Of a DNA stretch of 64,000 bases, positions 35,699 through 44,151 are shown in pieces. A program made the translations under genes and the position numbers. Under the pieces are notes generated by a model, which was not told the origin of the DNA, made no database searches, and saw only the letters and a list, made by a program, of their open reading frames with translations. Source of the stretch: Falsiroseomonas stagni DSM 19981 (GTDB lineage Bacteria; Pseudomonadota; Alphaproteobacteria; Acetobacterales; Acetobacteraceae); NCBI RefSeq assembly GCF_900114315.1, contig NZ_FOSQ01000003.1, positions 124,001 to 188,000 of the forward strand, written 5' to 3'. Each line of letters opens with the position of its first letter. Within the stretch, counting starts at the first letter, position 1.

Positions 35699-36666
35699 CA
35701 ACGGGACTCACCCGCCGCACCGCGCTGGCCGCGGCGCTGGCCGTGCCGGGCATCGCCCACGCGCAATCCTGGCCGGACCGGCCGCTGCGCCTTGTGGTGG
35801 GCTTCGCGCCGGGCGGCGCGGCGGACCTCGTCGCCCGGCTGGCGGCGGCGGAGATGGGCCGCGCGCTGCGGCAGAATGTGGTGGTGGAGAACCGGCCCGG
35901 GGCCTCGGGCAATATCGCGACGCAGGCGGTGGTGCAGGCGCCGGCGGATGGGATGACCCTGGCGCTGGCGGGCCTTCAGCTCGTCACCAATCCCGGGCTG
36001 ATCCCGCAGCTCGGCTACGATCCGGGGCGGGACCTGGCGATGGTGGGGCAGCTGACGGCGCTGCCCGTCGTCGTCATGGCCAGCACGCGGTCCGGCATCA
36101 CCAGCATCGAGGACGCGGTCGCCCGCGCCCGCGGCCCGGGTGTCACGATCGGCACCGCGGGGGTCGGCACTTCCTCCCACCTCGGCGCCGAGCTTCTGTT
36201 CCGGACCATCGGTGGGCGGTTCGAGGCGGTGCAGTATCGCGGCGGCGCGCCCGCCTTCCAGGCGCTGATGACGGGCGATACGGAGATGATGTTCGACCTG
36301 GTCGCGAGCTACCAGGCGCCGGCGGTAGCGGAGGGCCGCATCCGCATGCTGGGCGTGATGCAGCAGGACCGCACGGCGGGGCTGCCGGAAGTGCGGTCCT
36401 TCGGGGAGGCCGGGCTGCCGCCGGCGGCGATGATGCGGTCCTGGCAGGGGATCTGCGTGAAGGCCGGCGCGCCCCCCGCCATCATCGCGGCGCTGCACGC
36501 CGCGACCCAGGCCGCCGTCCGCTCGCCCGATTTCCAGGCGCGGCTGAAGGCGCTGGCGATCGAGCCGGTGGAAAGCGCCGATCCCGCCGCCTTCGACGGG
36601 CTGTATCGCGCGGAACTCACGCGCTGGACGACGCTGATCCGCGAAGCCGGGATCACCGTGCAATGA
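35695..36666 (+). CDS. Bug/TctC-family periplasmic solute-binding receptor
   Basis: This 323-aa receptor has a signal peptide (RRTALAAALAVPGIAHAQ) and the Bug loop VVGFAPGGAADL, then VVENRPGASGN and a VQYRGGAPAFQAL segment. It is coupled by four-base overlaps to the GntR gene before it and to the enolase-superfamily gene after it, so it probably delivers the carboxylate substrate of that enzyme. No transporter membrane subunit is encoded nearby. Confidence 0.9.
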   Translation: MTTGLTRRTALAAALAVPGIAHAQSWPDRPLRLVVGFAPGGAADLVARLAAAEMGRALRQNVVVENRPGASGNIATQAVVQAPADGMTLALAGLQLVTNPGLIPQLGYDPGRDLAMVGQLTALPVVVMASTRSGITSIEDAVARARGPGVTIGTAGVGTSSHLGAELLFRTIGGRFEAVQYRGGAPAFQALMTGDTEMMFDLVASYQAPAVAEGRIRMLGVMQQDRTAGLPEVRSFGEAGLPPAAMMRSWQGICVKAGAPPAIIAALHAATQAAVRSPDFQARLKALAIEPVESADPAAFDGLYRAELTRWTTLIREAGITVQ

Positions 36667-37880
36667 GCGCCGCCATCAAGGGCCCCCGCATCACGGGCAT
36701 CCGCACCTTCCTGATGCAGGCGGGGCCGCTCGGCGTCTCTGGCTGGGCGGCCGATGTGCGGAACTCCATCACCACCGGCACGCGCAACTGGCTGTTCGTG
36801 AAGGTGGAGACGGAGGACGGCATCACCGGCATCGGGGAGGGCAGTGGCTGGCCCCGTGTGGTGGAGGCCGCGGTGCGCGACCTTTCCTCCGTTGTCATCG
36901 GGCAGGACGCCTTTGCCATCGAACTCATGACCCAGCGCATGCAGGTCGCGATGATGGGGCATGGGATGTCGGGCGTGGTCGGGCAGGGCGCGATCGGCGC
37001 CATCGACATGGCGCTGTGGGACATCAAGGGGAAGGCACTCGGCGTCCCGGTCTGGCAGCTGCTGGGCGGAAGGCTGCGGGACCGTATCCGCGCCTATGCC
37101 CATGCCAGCACGCCGGACCAGGCGCGGGCCGCCGTCGCCAAGGGATTTCGCGCGCTGAAGACCGGCGGCGTGAAGAATCCGGTGGAGAAGGCGACGGCGA
37201 TCCGGGAGGCCGTGGGCGACGACATCGACATCATGATCGACGCGCATGGCCCGCCCTGGCTGACGGCGCCGGATGCCATCGGCATCTGCCACGCGCTGGC
37301 GCCGCTGGCGCCGCTGTTCGTGGAGGAACCGCTGGCGCCGGAGGATATGGAGGGCTACCGGCGGCTGCGCGCATCCACCGACGTGCCCCTCGCTTCCGGC
37401 GAACGCCATGGCGGCTTTCAGGGCATCGCGACGCTGCTGCATGAGGGGCTGGTCGATGTCGTGCAGCCCGATGCCGGGCGCTGCGGCGGCATCACGGGGC
37501 TGCGCAAGATCGCGATCCATGCGGAGAGCCGCTTCGCCACCCTTGCGCCGCATGCGGGGTCGCTCGGTCCCGTCGCGGAATATGCAGCGCTGCATGTGCT
37601 GGCGGCCGTCCCCAATGCGCTGATCCTGGAGAAGATGGACCCGGATTGGGACGGCCGCGCGCGCTGCGTCACCGCCACGCCGGAATTGCGGGACGGGCAC
37701 CTGATGATCCCGGAAGCGCCGGGCCTCGGCATCGATATCGACGAGGAATTCGTGGCGCTGCACCCGAGTATCCGCAATGTCGGCCTGCCCGCCGGCGGCT
37801 GGCCGGAAGGCACGGAGGCCGCGACGCTCTACGCCCAGCCGCGCCACCCGCGCGCGCCGGCCTTCCGGGGGAAGCGTTGA
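36663..37880 (+). CDS. Mandelate racemase/enolase-superfamily enzyme
   Basis: This 405-aa enzyme has the two-domain enolase-superfamily layout. Metal ligands are D193 (MIDAHG), E221 (VEEPLAP) and E247 (SGERHG); general acid/base residues are K166, D270 (QPDAGRCGG) and H297 (LAPHAGS). These positions nearly match those of mandelate racemase. The first Lys of the usual KxK pair is Ala (A164-L-K166), so the reaction may be one-sided, such as acid-sugar dehydration. It overlaps the Bug gene stop by four bases. Confidence 0.85.
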   Translation: MSAAIKGPRITGIRTFLMQAGPLGVSGWAADVRNSITTGTRNWLFVKVETEDGITGIGEGSGWPRVVEAAVRDLSSVVIGQDAFAIELMTQRMQVAMMGHGMSGVVGQGAIGAIDMALWDIKGKALGVPVWQLLGGRLRDRIRAYAHASTPDQARAAVAKGFRALKTGGVKNPVEKATAIREAVGDDIDIMIDAHGPPWLTAPDAIGICHALAPLAPLFVEEPLAPEDMEGYRRLRASTDVPLASGERHGGFQGIATLLHEGLVDVVQPDAGRCGGITGLRKIAIHAESRFATLAPHAGSLGPVAEYAALHVLAAVPNALILEKMDPDWDGRARCVTATPELRDGHLMIPEAPGLGIDIDEEFVALHPSIRNVGLPAGGWPEGTEAATLYAQPRHPRAPAFRGKR

Positions 37881-37959
37881 TCGCTTGACCGTTCCGCCCC
37901 GCCGGGCGGAGGCTTGCCCGCGGACCCGCCGCCACAGGCGGGCCGTCGGAGGAAATGTC

Positions 37960-39240
37960 ATGCGCCCCATGCTTCGCCTGGCTGTCGCGGCCGGGATGAT
38001 GGCCGGCCTTGCCGTGCCGGTGAGTGCCGCCGAACTGCCAAGGGCCACGCGGGCGGAGGAGGTGGGGCTGTCCGGCGAACGCCTCTCTCGCCTCGGCGAA
38101 TGGCTGGAAGGGGAGGTGCGCCGCGGCTTCATCCCCGGCGCCGTCATCGTCATCGGCCGCAAGGGCCGCATCGCGCAGGAGGTGACGGCCGGGTTCCGGG
38201 ACCGGGAGGCGCAGGCGCCGATGCGCGCCGACAGCATCTTCCGCATCGCCTCCATGACCAAGCCGATCGTGTCGCTGGCGGTGATGATGCTGGCGGAGGA
38301 GGGGCGGCTTTCCATCGCCTATCCCATCGGCAATTACCTGCCGGAGTGGCGGGAGACGCCGCGCGTGGCGGAAGTGCGGGACGGGCAGATGGCGCTGGTG
38401 CCGGCGCGCCGGCCGATCACCATCCAGGATTTGCTGCGGCATACCTCGGGGCTCGCGGATTCCTCGCCGGGCGATCATCCGGTGCTCGCGGCCTATCGCG
38501 CTTCCGGCGCGCGGGAGCGCGGCCTCAGCATGGAGGAAATGAGCCGGCGCATCGCCGCGCTGCCGCTAATGCACCAGCCCGGCACGACCTGGGAGTATTC
38601 CTGGTCCACCGACATCCTCGGCCGGCTGGTGGAGGTCGTCAGCGGGCAGGACCTGGACAGCTTCGTGCGCAGCCGTATCACCGGGCCGCTCGGCATGGTC
38701 GATACGGGCTTCGTGGCGCCGCAGGCGGCGGCAGACCGGCTGGCGCAGCCGCAGGTGGATCCGGCGACGGGGCAGCGGCCTTCGATGCCCAATCCGCTGC
38801 AGCGGCCGGGCTGGTTTTCCGGCGCGGGGGGCATGGTCTCCACCGCGCGGGATTATGCGCGCTTCTCCCAGTTCCTGCTGAACAAGGGGGAGCTGGAGGG
38901 CACGCGCCTCGTCTCCCGCACCACCATCGACCTGATGATGTCGGACCATCTGCCGCCGGGCACGCAGACGCGGCGCGTGGTGGAGGGGCGTTTCGGGCCG
39001 CTGGCGCCGACGCCGGAGATGGGCCAGGGCTTCGGGCTGGGCTTCGCCGTGCGCAATACGGTGGGCCACAACCCGCTGCCGGGCAGCCCGGGCGATGCCT
39101 ATTGGGGCGGGGCCTATGGCACCTATTTCTGGGTCGATCCGAAGGAGGAGATGTTCGTGGTGCTGATGATGCAGAGCACCACGGCGCGGCTGCCCTTCCG
39201 CTTCCAGCTGCGGGCCCTCGCCTATCAGGCGCTGCAATAG
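37960..39240 (+). CDS. Secreted serine hydrolase (beta-lactamase/class C-like)
   Basis: This 426-aa protein has a signal peptide (residues 1-23, ending VSAA) and the SxxK motif as S98-M-T-K101 in RIASMTKPIVSLAVM, typical of beta-lactamase-related esterases and penicillin-binding homologues. A YSWSTDILGRLVEVVSG segment supplies the Tyr. GGAGGAAATGTC stands directly before the ATG at 37960. The C-terminal WGGAYGTYFWVDP fits the family. It probably hydrolyses an ester or lactone in the periplasm and ends the GntR operon. Confidence 0.85.
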   Translation: MRPMLRLAVAAGMMAGLAVPVSAAELPRATRAEEVGLSGERLSRLGEWLEGEVRRGFIPGAVIVIGRKGRIAQEVTAGFRDREAQAPMRADSIFRIASMTKPIVSLAVMMLAEEGRLSIAYPIGNYLPEWRETPRVAEVRDGQMALVPARRPITIQDLLRHTSGLADSSPGDHPVLAAYRASGARERGLSMEEMSRRIAALPLMHQPGTTWEYSWSTDILGRLVEVVSGQDLDSFVRSRITGPLGMVDTGFVAPQAAADRLAQPQVDPATGQRPSMPNPLQRPGWFSGAGGMVSTARDYARFSQFLLNKGELEGTRLVSRTTIDLMMSDHLPPGTQTRRVVEGRFGPLAPTPEMGQGFGLGFAVRNTVGHNPLPGSPGDAYWGGAYGTYFWVDPKEEMFVVLMMQSTTARLPFRFQLRALAYQALQ

Positions 39241-39288
39241 ATCCTACCAGGCGCTGAACTGAACAGGCCGGCAGTGGGGGAACCCCGG

Positions 39289-39318
39289 CCCGTGCCGCGA
39301 TTTACGTCGCGGCACGGG
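39289..39318 (+). promoter_or_regulatory. 12-bp perfect hairpin just before the YeaQ-like gene
   Basis: CCCGTGCCGCGA and TCGCGGCACGGG pair perfectly with a TTTACG loop. The ribosome binding site AGGAG begins within two bases of the stem. There is no T-tract. It may protect or control the short downstream mRNA, or end the hydrolase transcript. Confidence 0.5.
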
Positions 39319-39331
39319 CAGGAGCGCCGCC

Positions 39332-39595
39332 ATGGGTTTCATCTGGACCATCATCATCGGGTTGATCGCAGGTGCGATCGCCAAGTTCGTCATGCCGGGG
39401 CGTGATCCCGGCGGCATCATCGTGACGATCCTGCTGGGCATCGTTGGTGCGCTGGTGGCGACCTGGCTCGGCCAGGCCATCGGCTGGTATCGCGCGGGCG
39501 AGGGCGCTGGCCTGATCGGCGCCGTCGTCGGCGCCATCATCGTCCTCATCATCTATCGCATGGTCGCCCGCCGCGACAGCGTGACCCGCAGCTGA
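39332..39595 (+). CDS. YeaQ/GlsB-family small membrane protein
   Basis: This 87-aa protein has three hydrophobic segments (about 3-19, 29-46, 56-75) and the family sequence GLIAGAIAKFVMPGRDPGG, the transglycosylase-associated or stress-membrane family. It is short, like all members, and often stress induced. AGGAG precedes the ATG. It faces repeat block D and a minus-strand Bug gene. Confidence 0.9.
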   Translation: MGFIWTIIIGLIAGAIAKFVMPGRDPGGIIVTILLGIVGALVATWLGQAIGWYRAGEGAGLIGAVVGAIIVLIIYRMVARRDSVTRS

Positions 39596-39602
39596 GGACG
39601 GT

Positions 39603-39658
39603 CCAGGGCCGTCACGGCCCTGGTGGATGGGGTATGGGGAAGGCAACGCCTTCCCCAT
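39603..39658. repeat. Intergenic hairpin repeat block D
   Basis: Two hairpins: CCAGGGCCG with CGGCCCTGG (39603-39623) and ATGGGGAAGGC with GCCTTCCCCAT (39634-39658). They fill the space between convergent genes and match, in order and spacing, those of block E and the second half of block B. Confidence 0.85.
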
Positions 39659-39663
39659 GCACC

Positions 39664-40632
39664 TCAGAGGTTGGTGATCCCCGCACGCTTCACCGCATCC
39701 GCCCAGAAGGCGATATTCTCCTCCACGAAGCGCGTCGTCGCCGCCGGGTCCATGATCTGCGGCTCGAACCCGATTTCCCTGAATCGCGCGACGAGTTCCG
39801 GTTGCGACAGTGCATCCGCCATGGCGCGGCTGAGTCGTGCCGTTGCGTCCGCCGGCATGCCTGCGGGCCCGGCGATGCCGAACCAGTTCTCCACGATCAC
39901 GCGCGGCAGGCCGGATTCCACGAAGGTGGGGATATCCGGCATGGTCGGCAGGCGCGTGCGGGCGGAGATGGCCAGCGCGCGCAGCGTGCCGGCGCGGATA
40001 TGGGGGGCGGCGCTGGGCAGGCTGTCGCACATGGCCGGCACTTCGTTCGCCAGCACCGCCTGCAGCGCGGGCCCGGCGCCGCGATAGGGGACGTGGACGA
40101 TATCGACGCCCGCTTCCAGCTTGATGAGTTCGCCCATCAGGTGGTTCGACGACCCGTTGCCGGAGGTCGCGTAGTTCACCGCGCCCGGCCGGCGCTTCGC
40201 TTCCGCGATGAAGCCTGCCAGGTCGCGCGCCGTGAAGCTGGGATGCACGACCAGCACGGAATGGAACAGGCCGAGCATGCCGACATGGGTGAAGTCGCGC
40301 AGCGCGTCGTAGCCGGGGTTGGCGACGACGGCGGGGACGATGCCGTGCGATCCGACGCCGGAGACGACGAGGGAGTAGCCATCCGCCGCCATCCGCGCCA
40401 CGGCCTGGGAGCCGACGCCGCCGGAGGCGCCGCCGCGGTTTTCCACCACCACGGTCTGGCCCAGCACGGATTGCAGCCGTTCCGCCGCGAGGCGCCCGAC
40501 GACATCGGTGGAGCCGCCGGGCGGGAAGGGCACGACGAGGCGGATGGTGCGGTTGGGATAGGCGCCTTGCGCCATTGCCAGCCCTGGTGTGGCGAGGGCC
40601 GCGGCGATTGCCGCGCGGCGGGTGATCTTCAT
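39664..40632 (-). CDS. Bug/TctC-family periplasmic solute-binding receptor
   Basis: This 322-aa receptor has a signal peptide (MKITRRAAIAAALATPGLAMAQ, cut near residue 22) and the loop VVPFPPGGSTDVV, then VVENRGGASGG and HVPYRGAGPALQ. GGAGAGAG precedes the ATG. It lies 19 bases beyond the stop of the HD-domain gene on the same strand, so the two may be cotranscribed. No tctA or tctB is nearby. Confidence 0.9.
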   Translation of the reverse strand: MKITRRAAIAAALATPGLAMAQGAYPNRTIRLVVPFPPGGSTDVVGRLAAERLQSVLGQTVVVENRGGASGGVGSQAVARMAADGYSLVVSGVGSHGIVPAVVANPGYDALRDFTHVGMLGLFHSVLVVHPSFTARDLAGFIAEAKRRPGAVNYATSGNGSSNHLMGELIKLEAGVDIVHVPYRGAGPALQAVLANEVPAMCDSLPSAAPHIRAGTLRALAISARTRLPTMPDIPTFVESGLPRVIVENWFGIAGPAGMPADATARLSRAMADALSQPELVARFREIGFEPQIMDPAATTRFVEENIAFWADAVKRAGITNL

Positions 40633-40651
40633 GCGGTTCTCTCTCCGGGTT

Positions 40652-41221
40652 TCAGCGGCGGCGGATGATCAGTTCCTTGACGAACTGGTCTCCATGGATG
40701 GCGGTGACGTCGATCTCATCGGCCAGGTAGACGATGCGGCCTTCCAGCGTCTCCGGCAGCTTCGCGGCGGAGGGGCTGTGCGTGGCGATGATGTGCAGCA
40801 CGGGCAGCGGCACGCCGTGCTGGGCGGCCAGGCGCGCGGCTTCGAAGGCGTGCGGCATGGCGCGGCCGATCGGCGTCTTCTCCACCCCGCCGCCGGGCTT
40901 CGGCTGATACTCCACGAGCTTCGAGGCATCCTGCAGCAGGCAGGCGGCGATCAGTACGTCCCGGTCGATCTGCGTGCCGTGGAAGCGCTGCAACACATCG
41001 GCGATGGCCAGCGCGAGGGCGGTGACGCTGCGGGTATGGGGCACGTTGGGATAGGCGATCTCGCCGGATGTCGGCACCGATGCCAGATCGTCAAAGGATG
41101 ATTGCGCCCAGAGGTCGCGCCACACCGCGCGCACCTTCTCGGCCAGCGAGGCATCGCTGATCTGCGCGACTTCGGGGAAGTAGGTGTCGAGATCGAGCAT
41201 CGGGCGCGGCGTGTTCGTCAT
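40652..41221 (-). CDS. HD-domain-like protein with an altered HD motif
   Basis: This 189-aa protein follows the HD superfamily pattern: H62 in NVPHTRSV, the doublet region LLQDASKLVE (residues 95-104), MPHAFEAARLA and ATHSP. The usual His of the HD doublet is Gln (Q97-D98). Metal binding may thus be weakened or use a different ligand, and hydrolase activity is uncertain. No other domain is present. It probably shares a transcript with the Bug gene. Confidence 0.7.
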   Translation of the reverse strand: MTNTPRPMLDLDTYFPEVAQISDASLAEKVRAVWRDLWAQSSFDDLASVPTSGEIAYPNVPHTRSVTALALAIADVLQRFHGTQIDRDVLIAACLLQDASKLVEYQPKPGGGVEKTPIGRAMPHAFEAARLAAQHGVPLPVLHIIATHSPSAAKLPETLEGRIVYLADEIDVTAIHGDQFVKELIIRRR

Positions 41222-41319
41222 GCGCCGAGGCTAGGCGCGTATCGCAGGATTGGACAAGGTGCGTTGCCCGCCCTCGCGACGCGGCGCATGATTCCCGACA
41301 CGCCCCCAAGAGACCGCGC

Positions 41320-42225
41320 ATGAATCCCGAGGACCGCTTCCCCAATTTGCCGCTGCCGATGCGGCCGCGGCTCCAATGGCCGGATGGCAAGCGCGTCGCG
41401 CTCTGGGTCGTGCCGAATGTGGAGCACTACGAATTCCTGCCGCCGGTCGGCGCACGGCGCGATCCCTGGCCGCGCACGCCGCATCCCGACATCCAGGGCT
41501 ATGGCACGCGGGACTACGGCAATCGCGTGGGCTTCTGGCGGATGGCGGAGATGATGGACCGGCTGAAGATCCGCTGCACCGTCAGCCTCGGCGTCGCGGC
41601 CTTCGAGCATTATCCGGAGGTGATGCGCGGCTGCCTCGACCGGGGCTGGGACGTGATGTGCCATGGCATCTACAACACGCGCTATCTGTGGGACGTGCCG
41701 GAGGAGGAGGAGCGCGCCTATATCCGCGATTGCGTCGAGAGCTATGCGCGCGTCACCGGCGGCGGCAGCATGGCGGGGTGGCTGAGCCCGGCGCTGTCGC
41801 ACACGCTGAACACGCCGGACCTCGTGGCGGAGGCGGGCTTCCGCTACTTCTGCGACGTGGTGCATGACGAACAGCCCTGGCCGATCCGCACCCGTGGTGG
41901 ACAGACCATGATCTCCCTGCCCTACACCGTCGACCTCAACGACGCCGTCACGAACCGCGCGGGGTGGGAGGCACCGGATTACTGCCGCATGGTGCGCGAT
42001 GCCTTCACGCGGCTCTACGTGGATGGGGAGACGCAGGGGCGCGTGATGTGCCTGGCGGTGCATCCCTACAACATGGGCCAGCCGCATCGCGCGCGGCACC
42101 TGGAGGAAACGCTGGCCTGGATCATGGGGCATGAGGGCGTGTGGCAGGCCACCGGCGCGGAGATCGCGGATTGGTACCTGGCGCACCACCATCCGCGCGT
42201 CATGGCCGCGCTGGAGGGCCGCTGA
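41320..42225 (+). CDS. Polysaccharide deacetylase/allantoinase-like protein (first of a pair)
   Basis: This 301-aa protein resembles PuuE-type metal-dependent hydrolases of the NodB fold: WVVPNVEHYEF near residue 30, RDYGNRVGFWRM, MCHGIYNTRYLWD with metal-binding residues, and LAVHPYNMGQPHR near the end. Related enzymes hydrolyse cyclic amides such as allantoin. It is cytoplasmic by appearance. One base separates it from the next gene, which is a homologue, so both are made together and may form a heteromer. Confidence 0.75.
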   Translation: MNPEDRFPNLPLPMRPRLQWPDGKRVALWVVPNVEHYEFLPPVGARRDPWPRTPHPDIQGYGTRDYGNRVGFWRMAEMMDRLKIRCTVSLGVAAFEHYPEVMRGCLDRGWDVMCHGIYNTRYLWDVPEEEERAYIRDCVESYARVTGGGSMAGWLSPALSHTLNTPDLVAEAGFRYFCDVVHDEQPWPIRTRGGQTMISLPYTVDLNDAVTNRAGWEAPDYCRMVRDAFTRLYVDGETQGRVMCLAVHPYNMGQPHRARHLEETLAWIMGHEGVWQATGAEIADWYLAHHHPRVMAALEGR

Positions 42226-42226
42226 C

Positions 42227-43138
42227 ATGGCCGGTCTGCGCCAGCCGGGGATGGACCACGATCTCTATCCCTACGCGCCACTGCCGGGACGTGGCGCGCT
42301 GCGCTGGCCGGGTGATGCGGGGCTTGCCTTCGCGCCTGTGCTGTATCTCGAACACTGGGAGTTGCTGAACACGCCAGGGACGAAGCGCGTGGCGCGGGCG
42401 CAGGGGCCGTGGGGCAACCTTTCCCCGGATTGGCGCAGCTTCACCTACCGGGACTACGGCAACCGCATCGGCATCTGGCGGGTGCTGGAGGCGCTGTCGG
42501 CGCGCGGGCTGCGCGCGACGGTGGCGTTGGGCAGCGCGGCGGCGGAACGCCACCCCGCGGTGGTGGAGGCGATCGTGGCGGCGGGGCATGAGGTGGCGGC
42601 GCATCCCAGCCACGCCACGCGCCTGCACGCCAGCCACATGAGCGAGGATGAGGAACGCGCCGCCATCGCCGCCGCCATCGCCAGCGTGGAACGCAGCACC
42701 GGCACGCGGCCGCGCGGCTGGATCGCGCAGGATTTTTCGGAATCGGCCCACACGCCGCGGCTGGTGGCGGAGGCAGGGCTGGAATGGCTGGCGGATTGGC
42801 CGAATGACGAACAGCCCTACCTGCTGAACACCACGCCCGGCATCGTCTCCATCCCCGTGATGGCGGAGCTGGATGATGCGCAGATGATGTGGGCGAAGCT
42901 GATCCCGGGCTGGGAATGGCCGCCGCTGGTCGGCGAGGCCGCGGCGCGGTTGACGGCGGATGCGGCGGGCGGCGCGGGGCGGTGCCTGCTGCTCGGCCTG
43001 CATCCCTGGCTGGTCGGCCAGCCCCACCGCATCGGGCACCTGGAACAGGCGCTGGATGCGGTGCTGGCGACGAAGCCCTGGTGCGCGACGCTGTCGGAGA
43101 TCGCGGCCGCGGCGAAGCCTCAGATCAGCCCAGGCTGA
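42227..43138 (+). CDS. Polysaccharide deacetylase/allantoinase-like protein (second of a pair)
   Basis: This 303-aa homologue of the preceding product keeps the pattern FAPVLYLEHWE, YRDYGNRIGIWRVLE, AAHPSHATRLH and GLHPWLVGQPHRIGH. It differs at the metal site (AHPSH in place of CHGIYNT), so substrate or activity may differ. The ATG at 42227 comes two bases after the previous stop. Its 3' end overlaps the end of the opposite-strand Bug gene by 14 bases. Confidence 0.75.
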   Translation: MAGLRQPGMDHDLYPYAPLPGRGALRWPGDAGLAFAPVLYLEHWELLNTPGTKRVARAQGPWGNLSPDWRSFTYRDYGNRIGIWRVLEALSARGLRATVALGSAAAERHPAVVEAIVAAGHEVAAHPSHATRLHASHMSEDEERAAIAAAIASVERSTGTRPRGWIAQDFSESAHTPRLVAEAGLEWLADWPNDEQPYLLNTTPGIVSIPVMAELDDAQMMWAKLIPGWEWPPLVGEAAARLTADAAGGAGRCLLLGLHPWLVGQPHRIGHLEQALDAVLATKPWCATLSEIAAAAKPQISPG

Positions 43139-44075
43139 GCGTCGGGATCAGCGCGCGATAGATCTCCCGGTCGCGCCGCAGCGCGGCGGCGAAGAGGTCC
43201 GGCGGCAGGAAGGCGGGGTTGACGCGGGCGCGCGTGGCGAATTCGCGGAATTCGGGGCTGGCGATGGCCACGCGCACCGCCTCCACCCAGGCAGCGGCCA
43301 CAGCATCCGGCAGGCCGCGCGGGGCGAAAAGGCCGATATCGACGCTCTGCACCAGGTCGACGCCGCTTTCCCGCAGCGTCGGCACATCGGCGGCCAGCGG
43401 ATTCCGCGTTTCGCCGAACTGCACCAGCGCGCGCAGCCGGCCATCGGCGACGGCGGGCAGGATGGCGACGGGCAGGCCGATGACGAAATCGGCGTGGCCG
43501 CCGAGCACCGCCGTCATCGCCGGCGCCAGGCCCTGGAAGGGCGCGTGCAGCAGCTTCACGCCGGCGGTGCGGGCCATCGCCTCCCCCGCCAAATGAACGG
43601 CGGTGCCGGCGCCGGAACTCGCGAAGACCACGCGTTCCGGATTGGCGCGGGCATGGGCCAGCATCTGCGCGAAGCTGGCATAGGGCGCATCGGGACGCGC
43701 GGCGAGGATATGGGTGTTCGCCGTCACGCGGCAGAGCGGCACCAGATCCTCGAACGCATAATTCGGGTTGGGCAGCAGGGGCAGCACGGTGGCGACGGCG
43801 CCGGCGGCATAGAGCAGCGTGCGGCCATCGGGCCGGGCCGTCACCACGGCACGCGCGCCGATGGCGCCGCCGGCGCCCGCGCGGTTGTCGACCACCACGG
43901 CATGGCCGAGCGCGCCGCGCAGCAGCGGCGCGAGGGCGCGCACCTCCTGGTCCGTCACCCCCGGGGCATAGGGAACCACCACCGTGGCGTTGCCGTCGAT
44001 CGGCTGCGCCACGGCGTTGCGCGCGGCAGCAGCCATCATTGCCAGAACCAGTGCACTGCGCCTGCGCATCATCAT
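43125..44075 (-). CDS. Bug/TctC-family receptor with an atypical ligand loop
   Basis: This 316-aa receptor has a signal peptide (RRRSALVLAMMAAAARNAVAQ, shortened here to about 24 residues) and VVVPYAPGVTDQEV in place of the usual PFxPGGxxD loop, then VVDNRAGAGGAIGA and LHAPFQGLAPAM. Three ATGs stand in a row; GGAGGAAACG favours the first, at 44075. It is convergent with the deacetylase pair and divergent from the isocitrate-lyase-like gene. Confidence 0.8.
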   Translation of the reverse strand: MMMRRRSALVLAMMAAAARNAVAQPIDGNATVVVPYAPGVTDQEVRALAPLLRGALGHAVVVDNRAGAGGAIGARAVVTARPDGRTLLYAAGAVATVLPLLPNPNYAFEDLVPLCRVTANTHILAARPDAPYASFAQMLAHARANPERVVFASSGAGTAVHLAGEAMARTAGVKLLHAPFQGLAPAMTAVLGGHADFVIGLPVAILPAVADGRLRALVQFGETRNPLAADVPTLRESGVDLVQSVDIGLFAPRGLPDAVAAAWVEAVRVAIASPEFREFATRARVNPAFLPPDLFAAALRRDREIYRALIPTLSLG

Positions 44076-44151
44076 CGTTTCCTCCGCGGGACTTTCGCCG
44101 CGGATGCAGGATGCTACGCTGCCGCAGGCCCGGCAATCAGGACATCCCGCG

